NCBI RefSeq assembly: GCF_900182545.1
Contig: NZ_FXTJ01000002.1
Span: 62,001 to 126,000 of the forward strand
From: Geodermatophilus aquaeductus
GTDB lineage: Bacteria; Actinomycetota; Actinomycetes; Mycobacteriales; Geodermatophilaceae
Length of the DNA stretch: 64,000 bases
Direction of reading: 5' to 3'
The notes below the pieces were generated by a model. That model saw only the letters and a list, made by a program, of their open reading frames with translations. It was not told the DNA's origin and searched no databases. Shown here in pieces: positions 1 through 9,044 of this stretch (positions are counted from its first letter, which is position 1; the number at the start of each line of letters is the position of its first letter). Both the position numbers and the translations under genes were made by a program.

Positions 1-1
1 G

Positions 2-109
2 GGTCTCGAGCCCGCGGCGGGGGCGCTGTTCGCGCTGCCGGCCGGCGCCTACGGCGCGCTCGGCCACGAGCACGCGCGCCCCGTCCTCACGGGGTGGGGA
101 CTGGGCTGA
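2..109 (+). CDS. 3' end of an unidentified gene (partial)
   Basis: An open frame enters from the left edge and stops with TGA at 107-109. It codes for about 35 residues rich in Ala, Gly and Leu, with a small His-Glu-His stretch. Its last 23 bases overlap the 3' end of the convergent EAL gene. Too little is visible to name a family, and the frame may be fortuitous in such GC-rich DNA. Confidence 0.3.
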   Translation, partial: GLEPAAGALFALPAGAYGALGHEHARPVLTGWGLG

Positions 110-1274
110 CCTCCACCGGCCCAGCGACGGCGGGCGCCGCGGGCCGGCCGAAGAGCCACCCCTGGGCGAGGTCGGCGCCGAGCGCGGCGGCCTCCTCGGC
201 GACCTGCTCGGTCTCCACCCCCTCCGCGACGACGACCGCCCCGAGCCGGTGCGCGTGCTCGGCCACCGTGCGCACCACCGCGCGGGCGCCCTCGTCGGGC
301 AGCGCGGACACCAGCGCGCGGCCGAGCTTGACGACGTCGGGACGGACGACGTCGAGCAGCGAGCGGCTCGACCACCCGGCGGCCACCTCGTCGAGGGCCA
401 CCCGCCAGCCGTGCGCGCGGTAGGACTCGAGGACGGCGAGCAGGTGCCCGCGGTCGGCGACGGCGGCCCGCTCCCCCACCTCGAGCACCAGCTGCCGCGG
501 CCGCAGGCCGGCGGCCTCCAGCGCCGCGGCGGTGCTGGCGAGGTCGGCGTCGGGGTGCAGCACCGAGGTCGGCTGCGTGTTGACGAACAGGTCGGCCTCC
601 CCCAGCCAGCCGGCCGCCCCGGCGATGGCGCACTCGCGGCCCACCCGGTCCAGCCGCGGCAGCCACCCGGCGGAGTCGGCGACGAAGAACAGGTCGCCGC
701 CGTCGACGGTGCGCCCGTCGGAGTCGCCCCGCAGCAGCGCCTCGTGCGCGACGACGGCGCGGTCGGCCAGCGCGACGACCGGCTGGTAGGCCGACCACAG
801 CTCCGCCTCGGCCAGCACACCGACCTCCGCGGTGACCGCCCGGCGCGCCAGCTCCTGCGCCAGCGTCGGCGCGGTGAGCAGGCCGGTCACGAGCGCGGTG
901 TACTCCCCGGCCGGGTCGGTGGCCACCCGCACCGCCTCGGCCTCGGCGCCGGTCAGCGCGCGGGAGAGCCGGTCGAAGAACAGCTCGACGCCCACGCCCT
1001 CGCGCTCGTCGGACAGGTCGAGCAGGCCCGGCGCCGAGAACACCGACAGCCCGACCGAGCGGGCCACGGCGGCCACGGCGGGCAGCACGTTCTCCTCCGC
1101 GGTCGCCAGCAGCACGCGGGTCGCGGCCTCGGGCAGGGGCCACTGCTCGCGCCGCCGCGCCGCACCGATCGGACTCGCCACGCGCAGCAGGATGACCGAC
1201 CCGCCGAGCGGGGGCGGGCAGGCGCGCGGACCGGCTCCGGCCGGGATCGGTAGCGCGTCGCGGACCTGCCTCAA
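87..1274 (-). CDS. EAL-domain protein (c-di-GMP phosphodiesterase-like, altered DD motif)
   Basis: The 395-aa frame ends in an EAL domain (about residues 155-380). The signature Glu (E178 in HEALLRG), Asn (N232 in LFVNTQ), Glu (E265 and loop Glu E268 in LVLEVGE), K316 (DVVKLG), AEGVE (E351) and QGWLFGRP are kept. The usual Asp-Asp-Phe-Gly is D295-E296-V-A, so the second metal Asp is Glu and loop 6 is changed; activity may be weak or lost and the protein could be a c-di-GMP sensor. Residues 45-150 form an unrecognised N-terminal domain. The first 30-40 residues look non-native and a GTG near codon 32 is an alternative start. It is divergent from the TetR gene, 28 bp apart. Confidence 0.85.
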   Translation of the reverse strand: MRQVRDALPIPAGAGPRACPPPLGGSVILLRVASPIGAARRREQWPLPEAATRVLLATAEENVLPAVAAVARSVGLSVFSAPGLLDLSDEREGVGVELFFDRLSRALTGAEAEAVRVATDPAGEYTALVTGLLTAPTLAQELARRAVTAEVGVLAEAELWSAYQPVVALADRAVVAHEALLRGDSDGRTVDGGDLFFVADSAGWLPRLDRVGRECAIAGAAGWLGEADLFVNTQPTSVLHPDADLASTAAALEAAGLRPRQLVLEVGERAAVADRGHLLAVLESYRAHGWRVALDEVAAGWSSRSLLDVVRPDVVKLGRALVSALPDEGARAVVRTVAEHAHRLGAVVVAEGVETEQVAEEAAALGADLAQGWLFGRPAAPAVAGPVEVSPVPTP

Positions 1275-1302
1275 CGGGCGCCGGAAGCCCTAGTGTCGGT
1301 CC

Positions 1303-1917
1303 ATGACCGCACTCGTCACCGAGCCGCCGACGCGCTCAGGCCGCGGCGGCCGCCCGCGGGACCCGAGCCGCGACGACGTCATACGCGCAGCGATCCTGCA
1401 GCTGCTCGGCGAGGTCGGCTACGGCGCGCTGACGATGGACGCCGTCGCCGCGGAGGCCGGCGTCGGCAAGGCGACGATCTACCGCCGCTGGCGCACCAAG
1501 CAGGACCTCGTCGTCGACACCGTCTCCGACCTCAACCGGGCCTGGACGGTCACCGCCGACACCGGGTCGCTGGAGGGTGACCTCCGCTCGCTGGTGCACC
1601 GGATGGTGGAGATGATGGCCAGCCCGGTCGGGGCGGCCACCCGCTCGCTGCTGGCCGCGATGCAGCACGAGCCGGCGCTGATCGAGGCGTTCCGGGACGG
1701 GCCGCTGGCGGTGTGGCGGCGGGCCTACGACGAGCTGTGGGCCCGGGCGCAGGCCCGCGGCGAGGTCGGCCCGGGGCTGCCCCAGTCGATCCCGGCCGAG
1801 GCCACCACCGCGCTGCTGGTGCAGCGCTGGCTGGTCACCCGCGAGCCGGTGGACGCCGCCTACGCCGACGCGGTGCTCGAGACCATCGTGCTCCCGCTGG
1901 TCCGCCGGGCCGGCTGA
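1303..1917 (+). CDS. TetR/AcrR family transcriptional regulator
   Basis: A 204-aa DNA-binding repressor-type protein. The N-terminal helix-turn-helix is clear at residues 25-70, with core ALTMDAVAAEAGVGKATIYRR. The C-terminal half is helical and matches the large TetR_C ligand-binding class, so the inducer cannot be read from sequence. It starts at ATG 28 bp from the divergent EAL gene, so an autoregulatory site in that short spacer could control both genes; I see no convincing palindrome there. Confidence 0.9.
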   Translation: MTALVTEPPTRSGRGGRPRDPSRDDVIRAAILQLLGEVGYGALTMDAVAAEAGVGKATIYRRWRTKQDLVVDTVSDLNRAWTVTADTGSLEGDLRSLVHRMVEMMASPVGAATRSLLAAMQHEPALIEAFRDGPLAVWRRAYDELWARAQARGEVGPGLPQSIPAEATTALLVQRWLVTREPVDAAYADAVLETIVLPLVRRAG

Positions 1918-1950
1918 GCCCCACCGGCAGGCCGGTCACCAGCACGCCCC

Positions 1951-2448
1951 TCACCAGCCCAGCGTGCCCGGCTCGCCCTTGAACGGTCCGACGACGTCGC
2001 CGGTGATCCAGCCGCCGTAGAAGTCCCCGGCCTGCGCGCGCACCTGCTCACCGTCGACCAGCGCCCGCTCCACCTTGCTCGGGTAGAACGCCACCGCGCC
2101 GCGCAGGTGCTCGTAGCCCGGCGTCGGCTGCTCGTAGGACCAGCCCACCGACGGGTACCGCCGGCCGCCGACGACGGCGTCCCAGTAGGTCGCCTGGCCC
2201 TTCCACTCGCACCACGACGAGCCCCGGCCGCGCTCCAGCACCCCGGGGACGACGTCCTCGCGGGGCACGTAGTAGACCGGCGGGTGGCTGGTCTCGCAGA
2301 CCCGCACCGCCCGGGTGGTGTCGGCGACGACCTCTCCACCGAGCTCCACGACGACGCGGCGGGGCGTGACCTCGGCCGAGGGCGGGCGCGGGTAGTCCCA
2401 CACCGACTCCTGGCCGGGACCGACGGGATCCCGCCCGGGTGCGCGCAC
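1951..2448 (-). CDS. DUF427 domain protein
   Basis: A 165-aa protein of the DUF427 family. The family's beta-rich fold is suggested by the ESVWDYPRPP opening, VYYVPREDV, SSWCEWKGQATYWD and the WSYEQPTPGYEHLRG segment. The molecular function of this family is not established. GTG start. It follows the DUF3618 gene by 8 bases on the same strand, so the two are probably cotranscribed. Confidence 0.85.
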   Translation of the reverse strand: MRAPGRDPVGPGQESVWDYPRPPSAEVTPRRVVVELGGEVVADTTRAVRVCETSHPPVYYVPREDVVPGVLERGRGSSWCEWKGQATYWDAVVGGRRYPSVGWSYEQPTPGYEHLRGAVAFYPSKVERALVDGEQVRAQAGDFYGGWITGDVVGPFKGEPGTLGW

Positions 2449-2456
2449 GGGGTCGC

Positions 2457-2687
2457 TCAGTCCCCGCGGTGGCGGACCTTCTGGACGACGACGAGCGTCA
2501 CCAGGAGGCCGAGGGCGCCGATGGTCGCCTTGCCGGCGGTCGAGGTCAGGAACCGCTGGACGGCGTCCCTGCCCTGGGCCTTGAGCCGCGTCGGGCTGCC
2601 CCGGTAGGCGAGGTGGTCCAGGGTCGCCGCCAGCGACTCACGGGCGGCGTCGATCTCCAGCTGGATCTCTCGAGGGTCGCGAGGCAC
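2457..2687 (-). CDS. DUF3618-type small membrane protein
   Basis: A 76-aa protein with the DUF3618 signature at its N-terminus (DPREIQLEIDAARESLAATL), a linker, and one transmembrane helix near residues 52-70, followed by a basic tail. DUF3618 proteins are small envelope-associated proteins of unknown role. GTG start. It lies directly upstream of the DUF427 gene. A second, longer DUF3618 protein is encoded at 61635-62339 in this window. Confidence 0.8.
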   Translation of the reverse strand: MPRDPREIQLEIDAARESLAATLDHLAYRGSPTRLKAQGRDAVQRFLTSTAGKATIGALGLLVTLVVVQKVRHRGD

Positions 2688-2778
2688 GGGCGACAGCCTG
2701 CCAGACAGCGCGCCGACCGGCCCGTTCCGCGGATCCCGGGCACCCGGCCGGGCGACCGGTCCTACACTCGGCGGCCAC

Positions 2779-2859
2779 GCGGGAGTGGTGTAACGGCAGC
2801 CACGCCAGACTTAGGATCTGGTGCCCTCGGGCGTGCGGGTTCGACTCCCGCCTCCCGCA
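2779..2859 (+). tRNA. tRNA-Leu (anticodon TAG)
   Basis: A complete 81-nt cloverleaf. The acceptor stem GCGGGAG pairs with CTCCCGC (2852-2858) with discriminator A. The anticodon stem CCAGA/TCTGG encloses loop CTTAGGA with TAG at 2812-2814. A long variable arm (CCCTCGGGC region) fits a class II leucine tRNA, and the T-loop is GGTTCGACTCC. CCA is not encoded. It reads CUA codons and, by wobble, other CUN codons. Confidence 0.97.
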
Positions 2860-2871
2860 CTCGACGGGTCC

Positions 2872-3825
2872 TCAGCGCAGGGAGACGGTCAGCTCGACCT
2901 GCGGCGAGGGCAGCTCCGGGTCGTCGGCGTCGACGACGGCGAGCAGGTCCACCCGGTCGCCGTCGATCCCGCGCAGGGCCAGGCCCTCGACCTTGACCAC
3001 GCGGCCCTCCACCTCCGGGACCGGCGCGACGTCGAGCACCCGCCCACCGTCGGCCAGGACGAGGGCGGTGGCCACCACGGGGCCGTCGTCGACGGCGTTG
3101 GGCGTGTCCTCCGCCGCGGCCGACAGCAGCTCCCGCCCGTCGGGCAGCGCGACGGCGTCGGTGACCGCCAGCCCGACGCCGGCCACCTCCCCGAGGTCGA
3201 GCACGTGCACCGCGCCCAGCCGCACCGACCCGGGATCGGCCCGCCCCAGCAGCACCGCGACGAGGTCCGCGAGCGAGACCTCCACACCGGCGCTCGGCAC
3301 CCCGGCCGCGAGGTTGCCGCGCTGGTACCAGCGGAGGACGTCGCCGGCGCGGCTGGCCCCCTCGAGGTTGAGCTGCCCGGCCGGCACACCCAGGCGGCCG
3401 GCGACCGCGGCGTGCAGCGGCCCGAGCTCGGCCGCCCGCACCGAGGGCCGGTCGCCGTCGAGGGTGACCAGCACCCCCCGCGTGCGCCGGGCGGTCGAGC
3501 CCGAGCCGAGCAGCAGGACCGCCTCCCGCCCGTCGGCCTCCACGGGGCAGGCGGTCTCGAGGTCGGGCTTGAGCGACTTGGTGCCGGCCGCCTCGGAGAA
3601 GCGGTCGTGCCCCTCGACCGGCGGGAACAGCCGCACCGGCACCACACCGGCCGGGCGCTGCCAGGCCGCGGAGGTGGCGTCGTCCTGGGCCACCAGCCAG
3701 CCGTCGCCGAGCGGCGCCAGCCCGGAGGCGGCGGTGACGGGCGTCCCGTCGTCGAAGCGCAGGCCGCGCACAGCGGTGAGGTCGACGCGCACGGACCTCC
3801 CGTGCCCAGCGGAGGACCGGGTCAC
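2872..3825 (-). CDS. conserved hypothetical protein, beta-propeller-like
   Basis: A 317-aa protein with repeated beta-strand-rich segments of the type GDGWLVAQDD, GVLVTLDGDR, VEGLALRG and VDLLAVVDADD, suggesting a propeller-like fold. It resembles uncharacterised proteins sometimes grouped as DUF6929; that placement is from memory and weak. No signal peptide or catalytic motif is clear. The gene is convergent with the tRNA-Leu, 12 bp away, and stands alone. Confidence 0.6.
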   Translation of the reverse strand: MTRSSAGHGRSVRVDLTAVRGLRFDDGTPVTAASGLAPLGDGWLVAQDDATSAAWQRPAGVVPVRLFPPVEGHDRFSEAAGTKSLKPDLETACPVEADGREAVLLLGSGSTARRTRGVLVTLDGDRPSVRAAELGPLHAAVAGRLGVPAGQLNLEGASRAGDVLRWYQRGNLAAGVPSAGVEVSLADLVAVLLGRADPGSVRLGAVHVLDLGEVAGVGLAVTDAVALPDGRELLSAAAEDTPNAVDDGPVVATALVLADGGRVLDVAPVPEVEGRVVKVEGLALRGIDGDRVDLLAVVDADDPELPSPQVELTVSLR

Positions 3826-4003
3826 GCCGGTCAGATCACACGACTGTCTTTCCGCAGGTCAGCACGCTGGGACCGGGGGAACGCGGCTGCACGGCCGCCG
3901 GGGCCGACGTAGTCTCGGGAACGGTCGGCCGGCCGCACGACGGGGTGCCCGGGGCCGGCCCTCTTCCCCGCACGCCGTCCCCGGACACGACCCGTCGGAG
4001 CTC

Positions 4004-4894
4004 ATGACCTCCCCCCGCACCGAGACCAGCACGTCCCCCGGCAGCACTCCCGAGCCGGTCCCCGACAAGCCCCGCACCTCGCTGACCGTCACCCAGGTGG
4101 CCGCCGGCGCCCTCGCCGCGGTGTCCGCGGCGGTGCTCGCCTCCTTCTTCGGCGTCGCCGGCACCGTGATCGGCGCGGCCCTCGTCAGCGTCGTCAGCAC
4201 GGTCGGCTCCGCGCTGTACAGCGCGTCGCTCAACCGGACCAGCGAGAAGCTGCGGAAGACCCGCGAGCAGCTGGCCACCCGGCCGGCCCCTGCGCCCACC
4301 CGTGAGCTCCCCGCCTCGGGCGGTGCGCCGACCCGCGAGCTGCCCGCCTCCCTCGACCCGCGCCGGGCCCCGGCGCCGAGGCGGCGGATCCGCTGGCCGC
4401 GGGTGGCCGTGTACGCGGTCGCGGTGTTCGGCCTCGCCATGGGCATCGTCACCGGCATCGAGCTGGTCGGCCGGCAGCCGGTCTCGGCGCTGGTCGGCGG
4501 GACCGACACCTCGTCGTCGTCCACGACGATCGGCGAGCTGTCCAACGCCTCGTCCTCGCGCGACGTGACGCCGTCGGACCCGACCGACCCTGCCGACACC
4601 CCCACCGAGGCACCCGCCTCGGACACGCCGGAGGACGGCGCGGAGGAGTCGGCTCCCCTCAGCGACGGGCCGGAGGAGTCCGCGCCGGCCACCGAGAGCG
4701 GCAGCGAGGACGACGACTCCGAGGAGTCCGCGCCGGCCGAGCCGTCGACGCAGGCGCCGCAGACCGGGTCGGGCAGTGACACGGACACCGGCTCGGACAG
4801 CGACTCGGGCGGGAACCCGGGCAGCGACGCGGGGAACGGCGCGGGCAGCAGCCCCCAGGCCGACTCCGGCAGCGGGGCCTCGCCGACCGCCTGA
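4004..4894 (+). CDS. two-helix membrane protein with long acidic Ser/Asp/Glu-rich tail
   Basis: A 296-aa protein of unknown function. Two hydrophobic spans are visible (about residues 27-70, a long Ala/Val-rich stretch, and about 128-152). A basic, Pro/Arg-rich linker lies between them and contains a duplicated PTRELPAS unit. The final 130 residues are low complexity, acidic, Ser/Thr/Pro-rich and carry EESAP three times. Charge pattern suggests the tail faces outward. ATG start at 4004 is preferred because the frame upstream has shadow-type composition. No homologous family recognised. Confidence 0.65.
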   Translation: MTSPRTETSTSPGSTPEPVPDKPRTSLTVTQVAAGALAAVSAAVLASFFGVAGTVIGAALVSVVSTVGSALYSASLNRTSEKLRKTREQLATRPAPAPTRELPASGGAPTRELPASLDPRRAPAPRRRIRWPRVAVYAVAVFGLAMGIVTGIELVGRQPVSALVGGTDTSSSSTTIGELSNASSSRDVTPSDPTDPADTPTEAPASDTPEDGAEESAPLSDGPEESAPATESGSEDDDSEESAPAEPSTQAPQTGSGSDTDTGSDSDSGGNPGSDAGNGAGSSPQADSGSGASPTA

Positions 4895-4922
4895 GCCCCG
4901 GTCGCGGCCCTACGGTGGCGCG

Positions 4923-5534
4923 GTGGGCCTCTACGCCGAGCGGCTCCGGCCGCGACTGCACGACTCCGCCCTCGGCCCCCGGGTCACCGCGGGCATCCGG
5001 TCGCGGGTCTGCGCCGGCCTGGCCGGCGACGTCCTGGAGATCGGCTACGGCTCCGGGCACAACCAGCCGCACCTGCCCCCGGAGGTCACCGGGGTGTGGG
5101 CGGTCGAGCCGTCGGCGACCGCGCTGCGGCTGTCCGGACCGCGGCGCGCGGCGTCCCCCGTCCCCGTCGTCGTGGCCGGCGACGACGCCCGCTCCCTGCC
5201 CTTCCCCGACGACCGCTTCGACGCCGCCCTCTGCACCTGGGTGCTGTGCGGCATCCCCGACGCCCCGGTCGCCCTGGCCGAGGTGGCCCGCGTCCTGCGC
5301 CCCGGCGGTGTCCTGCACCTCGTCGAGCACGGCCGGGCGCCGGACCCGCGGGTGCTGCGCTGGCAGCGCCTGGGCAACCCGGTCAACCGGCGGGTGTCCG
5401 GCTGCGTCCTCGACGACGACGTCGAGGCGCTGCTCGCCGCCTCGCCGCTGACCGTCACGCGACTGACCCACTGGTACGAGCCGGGCGCGCCGCGGGTGCT
5501 CGGCTCGATGTACGAGGGCCGGGCGACCGCCTGA
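4923..5534 (+). CDS. class I SAM-dependent methyltransferase
   Basis: A 203-aa Methyltransf_11-type enzyme. Motif I is DVLEIGYGSGHN (about residues 37-48), the acidic residue after strand 2 is in WAVEPS, motif II-like DDARSLPFPDDRFD follows, and the post-motif LRPGGVLHLVEHG is clear. The substrate is not evident. GTG at 4923 is chosen because it lies 28 bp after the previous stop and begins directly before the helical start of the domain. The next gene converges on it with a 2-bp gap. Confidence 0.85.
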   Translation: MGLYAERLRPRLHDSALGPRVTAGIRSRVCAGLAGDVLEIGYGSGHNQPHLPPEVTGVWAVEPSATALRLSGPRRAASPVPVVVAGDDARSLPFPDDRFDAALCTWVLCGIPDAPVALAEVARVLRPGGVLHLVEHGRAPDPRVLRWQRLGNPVNRRVSGCVLDDDVEALLAASPLTVTRLTHWYEPGAPRVLGSMYEGRATA

Positions 5535-5536
5535 CC

Positions 5537-6622
5537 CTAGGAGCCGACCAGCGCCCGGTGCAGGACGGCGACCAGCTCGGCGCGCGTGACGATCCCGGCC
5601 AGCCGCCCCTCGCCGTCGACCACCGGGAGGTGGCGCAGGCCGCGGTCGGCCATGAGCCCGACCAGCTCCGAGACCGGGGTGTCGACGCCGACGGTGGTGA
5701 CCGGGCTGCTCATCACCTTCGCCACCGGGTCGAGCGCCACGACCTCGAGGTTGAACAGGTCGTGCACGGTGACGATGCCGACCACCCGGCGGTCGTCGGT
5801 GACCACCGGCAGCGCCTTCACGGCGTGCTGGTTCATGAGCATCCGCGCCCGGTAGAGCGTCTCCTGCGGCTGCACCGTGCGGACGTCCTGCTCCATCAGC
5901 GCGCCCACCTTCAGCTGCCCGAGCCGGCGGTCCAGGGCGTGCGCCTCGGCGTCGCGGACCAGCTCCAGCACGTCGCCGGGCAGCACGTCGAGGCCGCGGT
6001 CCAGCCGCTGCATCGCCGCCCGGACGTCCTCGGCCTGCAGCCCGACCCGCTCGGTGGGCGGCGCGTCCGGCCCGGCGCGCGGCGGCTCGGGCACGTGCGG
6101 ATAGGGCCGGCCGGTCAGGTTGTTCACCAGCGCCGCGACCAGCAGCAGCACGACGGTGTCGACGCCGACCGGCCACAGCGCGAACGCCCAGCCGTGGTCG
6201 GCCACCGCCGCCCCGCCGACCGCGGTGAACAGCGCGCAGGCGCCCCCTGGCGGGTGCACGCAGCGCAGCACCATCATCACCGGGATGGCCACGCCGACGG
6301 CGACCGCGGCGGCCAGCGTGACGTCGTCGACGAGCTTCCCGGCGGCCACGCCGACCAGCGTGGACACGACGTTGCCCACCACCACGGGGTAGGGCTGGGC
6401 CAGCGGGCTGGCCGGGGCGGCGAAGAGCAGCACCGCCGTGGCGCCCATCGGCGCGACGATCCACGGCAGCCCCGCCGGCCCGCCCGGGACCGCCTGCGCG
6501 GTGACCGCGGCCAGCGCGATGCCGGCCAGGGCGCCGAACCCGCCGCGCAGCACCTCCGAGCGGCGGTAGCCCACCGGCCCGGGCCGCATCCCGGCCCTCC
6601 ACGCCCTGACGTCCGCGCGCAC
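5537..6622 (-). CDS. HPP-family membrane protein with C-terminal CBS pair
   Basis: About 361 aa. An N-terminal HPP domain (roughly residues 20-175) has four to five hydrophobic helices and the defining His-Pro-Pro in MVLRCVHPPGGACALF. A linker leads to two CBS domains (about residues 225-355; KVGALMEQDV.. and PVAKVMSSPV..). HPP proteins have been linked to nitrite/anion transport in plastids and cyanobacteria; CBS pairs bind adenosine nucleotides, so nucleotide-gated transport is a reasonable inference. The GTG at 6622 follows a GGAGGGGAG ribosome site; a GTG at 6679 is also open. Confidence 0.8.
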   Translation of the reverse strand: MRADVRAWRAGMRPGPVGYRRSEVLRGGFGALAGIALAAVTAQAVPGGPAGLPWIVAPMGATAVLLFAAPASPLAQPYPVVVGNVVSTLVGVAAGKLVDDVTLAAAVAVGVAIPVMMVLRCVHPPGGACALFTAVGGAAVADHGWAFALWPVGVDTVVLLLVAALVNNLTGRPYPHVPEPPRAGPDAPPTERVGLQAEDVRAAMQRLDRGLDVLPGDVLELVRDAEAHALDRRLGQLKVGALMEQDVRTVQPQETLYRARMLMNQHAVKALPVVTDDRRVVGIVTVHDLFNLEVVALDPVAKVMSSPVTTVGVDTPVSELVGLMADRGLRHLPVVDGEGRLAGIVTRAELVAVLHRALVGS

Positions 6623-6713
6623 CCCGCTCCCCTCCCGCGGACCCCGCTGCCCGCGCGGGCGCAGACAGTACGTCCTCACGGGCCTCCGCGGGGGCTGCCG
6701 CTCGGGCGCCGGC

Positions 6714-7322
6714 TCAGGCTCCCGCGAGGGTCCGGGCGACCACCGGGACCAGCGCGGCGAAGGCCTGGCCGCGGTGACTGCGGGCGTCCTTCTCCGCCGG
6801 CTCGAGCTCGGCCGAGGTGAGCTGCAGGCCGTCGGGCACGAAGACCGGGTCGTAGCCGAAGCCGTTGCCGCCGCGCGGCTCGCGGACCACCCGGCCCCGC
6901 CACTGCCGCTCCACGACGGACTCGGCGCCGTCGGGAGTGACCAGCGCGGCGGCGCAGACGAACGCCGCGCCGCGCCGCTCGTCGGGGACGTCGGCGACCT
7001 GGCCCAGCAGCAGCGCGGTGTTGGCGGCGTCGTCGCCGTGCCGGCCCGACCAGCGCGCCGACAGCACGCCGGGCATGCCGTTGAGCGCGTCGACGGCGAT
7101 GCCCGAGTCGTCGGCCACCGCGGGCAGCCCGGTGTAGCGGACGGCCTCGCGGGCCTTGAGCAGCGCGTTCTCCGCGAACGTCGCGCCGGTCTCCGGGGCC
7201 TCGGGGTACTCGGGGACGTCGCGCAGGCCGACCACCTCGACGCCGGGGACGGCGTCGGCGAGCAGCCGCTGCAACTCGGCGAGCTTGCCGGCGTTGCGGG
7301 TGGCGAGGAGCAGCCGGGTCAT
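6714..7322 (-). CDS. rdgB: RdgB/HAM1 non-canonical purine NTP pyrophosphatase
   Basis: A 202-aa house-cleaning enzyme that hydrolyses dITP/XTP to monophosphates to keep deaminated purines out of DNA and RNA. Motifs: [14 protein letters not shown] at the start, [37 protein letters not shown] and the terminal [10 protein letters not shown]. Length is normal. Its ATG overlaps the stop of rph by four bases (ATGA), so the two are translationally coupled, as in mycobacteria (Rv1340-Rv1341). Confidence 0.96.
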   Translation of the reverse strand: MTRLLLATRNAGKLAELQRLLADAVPGVEVVGLRDVPEYPEAPETGATFAENALLKAREAVRYTGLPAVADDSGIAVDALNGMPGVLSARWSGRHGDDAANTALLLGQVADVPDERRGAAFVCAAALVTPDGAESVVERQWRGRVVREPRGGNGFGYDPVFVPDGLQLTSAELEPAEKDARSHRGQAFAALVPVVARTLAGA

Positions 7323-8041
7323 CGCTGCAGGGCCTCGTCCTGGACGCGGGTGAGCTCGGCGCACCCGGCGACGGCGAGGTCGAGCAGCCGGTCGAGGGTC
7401 GGCCGGTCGAACACCGCGCCCTCGGCGGTGCCCTGCACCTCGACGAACCCGCCCTCGCCGGTGCAGACGACGTTCATGTCGGTCCCCGCCTTCACGTCCT
7501 CCTCGTAGGCGAGGTCCAGACGCGGCTCGCCGTCGACGACGCCCACGCTGACGGCGGCCACCGACTGCGCGAGGGGGTTCTTCCTCGACAGCTTCTTCCG
7601 GTCTCCCAGCCACGCGACGGCGTCGGCGAGGGCCACGTAGGCGCCGGTGATGGCCGCCGTCCGGGTGCCGCCGTCGGCCTGCAGGACGTCGCAGTCCAGG
7701 GCGATGCTGTTCTCCCCCAGCGCCGACAGGTCGATCGAGGCGCGCAGCGAGCGGCCGATCAGCCGGCTGATCTCGTGGGTGCGGCCGCCGATCCTGCCGC
7801 GCACCGACTCGCGGTCGCCGCGGGTGTGGGTGGCCCGCGGCAGCATCGCGTACTCGGCGGTCACCCAGCCCAGGCCCGAGCCCTTGCGCCAGCGCGGCAC
7901 CCCCTCGGTGACGCTGGCGGCGCACAGCACGCGGGTGCGGCCGAACTCGACGAGCACCGAGCCCTCGGCGTGGTCGAGCCAGTTGCGGGTGATGGTCACC
8001 GGGCGGAGCTGGTCGGCCGCGCGGCCGTCGGGGCGGGTCAC
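7319..8041 (-). CDS. rph: ribonuclease PH
   Basis: A 240-aa phosphorolytic 3'-5' exoribonuclease that trims tRNA 3' ends. The sequence begins [14 protein letters not shown], and contains [18 protein letters not shown], the RNA/phosphate-binding [20 protein letters not shown] and the active-site region [23 protein letters not shown] start at 8041 matches the family N-terminus. Coupled to rdgB downstream by a 4-bp overlap. The divergent yjbQ-like gene starts 61 bp away. Confidence 0.96.
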   Translation of the reverse strand: MTRPDGRAADQLRPVTITRNWLDHAEGSVLVEFGRTRVLCAASVTEGVPRWRKGSGLGWVTAEYAMLPRATHTRGDRESVRGRIGGRTHEISRLIGRSLRASIDLSALGENSIALDCDVLQADGGTRTAAITGAYVALADAVAWLGDRKKLSRKNPLAQSVAAVSVGVVDGEPRLDLAYEEDVKAGTDMNVVCTGEGGFVEVQGTAEGAVFDRPTLDRLLDLAVAGCAELTRVQDEALQR

Positions 8042-8102
8042 GGACGCCGAGCCTATCGACGCCGGCTCGCCGTCTCCCCCGGGAGCGGCCACGATCGTCC
8101 CC

Positions 8103-8507
8103 GTGCGATCGGAGCTGCGGACGGTGCGGACCGGCGGGGTGCCGGTGGTGGTCGACCTGACCGCGGAGTGCGAGGACTTCGCCGGCAGCGAGGGCGACGG
8201 CCTGCTGCACGTGTTCGTCCCGCACGCGACGGCCGGGCTGGCGGTCATCGAGACCGGCTCGGGCAGCGACGACGACCTGCTCGCCCAGCTCGACGAGCTG
8301 CTGCCCCGCGACGACCGCTGGCGGCACCGGCACGGCAGCCCCGGCCACGGCCGCGACCACGTGCTGCCGGCGTTCCTGCCGCCGTCCCTGAGCGTCCCGG
8401 TGCTCGGGGGCCGGCTGCAGCTGGGCACCTGGCAGCGGATCTGCCTGGTCGACCCGAACCGCGACAACCCGCAGCGGCAGGTGCGGCTGTCGTTCCTCCG
8501 CGGCTGA
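8103..8507 (+). CDS. YjbQ/UPF0047 family protein
   Basis: A 134-aa protein of the YjbQ (UPF0047) family, some members of which have weak thiamine-phosphate synthase activity in vitro. Typical elements are the [10 protein letters not shown] segment, [29 protein letters not shown] and the end [12 protein letters not shown]. The conserved His residues that form a metal-like site are kept. GTG start. It begins the stretch of genes that interrupts the mycobacterial-type rph-MBL neighbourhood. Confidence 0.85.
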   Translation: MRSELRTVRTGGVPVVVDLTAECEDFAGSEGDGLLHVFVPHATAGLAVIETGSGSDDDLLAQLDELLPRDDRWRHRHGSPGHGRDHVLPAFLPPSLSVPVLGGRLQLGTWQRICLVDPNRDNPQRQVRLSFLRG

Positions 8508-8554
8508 CGCCCCGCCCGCACCCGCCGTCGTCCCGGCACGGCATCATGCCGGGC

Positions 8555-9043
8555 ATGACCGAGACCGTGCCCGCTCCCGTCCGCCTGGCGCCCGGTGACC
8601 CGGCGCCGGACTTCACGCTGCCCGACGCCGAGGGCCGTCCGGTCTCCCTCGCCGACCACCGCGGCCGGCGCGTGATCGTGTACTGCTACCCCGCGGCGCT
8701 CACCCCCGGCTGCACCACCCAGGCCGTCGACTTCACCGCCGCGGCCGGCGAGCTGGCCGAGGCCGGGCTCGACATCATCGGCATCTCCCCCGACCCGCCG
8801 GAGAAGCTGCAGCGCTTCCGCGAGCAGGAAGGGCTGGGCATCACGCTGCTGTCCGACCCGGACAAGCGCGTGCTGAGCGCCTACGGCGCCTTCGGCACCA
8901 AGAAGCTGTACGGCAAGGAGGTGCAGGGCGTCATCCGCTCCACCTTCGTCGTCGACGCCGAGGGCCGGATCGAGCGGGCCGCCTACAACGTCAAGGCCAC
9001 CGGGCACGTCGCCAAGCTGCGGCGCGACCTCGGCCTGGGCTGA
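8555..9043 (+). CDS. peroxiredoxin, Bcp/PrxQ type
   Basis: A 162-aa thioredoxin-fold peroxidase. The peroxidatic cysteine lies in [16 protein letters not shown] with the preceding Pro/Thr; the PrxQ resolving cysteine five residues on is absent (TTQAV instead), so it may be one-Cys or use another thiol. Other family marks: [28 protein letters not shown] and [11 protein letters not shown]. An in-frame ATG at 8546 adds three residues and cannot be excluded. The stop is one base from the end of the convergent TetR gene. Confidence 0.9.
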   Translation: MTETVPAPVRLAPGDPAPDFTLPDAEGRPVSLADHRGRRVIVYCYPAALTPGCTTQAVDFTAAAGELAEAGLDIIGISPDPPEKLQRFREQEGLGITLLSDPDKRVLSAYGAFGTKKLYGKEVQGVIRSTFVVDAEGRIERAAYNVKATGHVAKLRRDLGLG

Positions 9044-9044
9044 C

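Noticed and set aside
2993-4894. Extending the acidic-tail membrane protein upstream to about 630 aa
   Set aside because: The extra sequence is antisense to the conserved gene at 2872-3825. The ATG at 4004 lies in the intergenic region and starts a plausible N-terminus.
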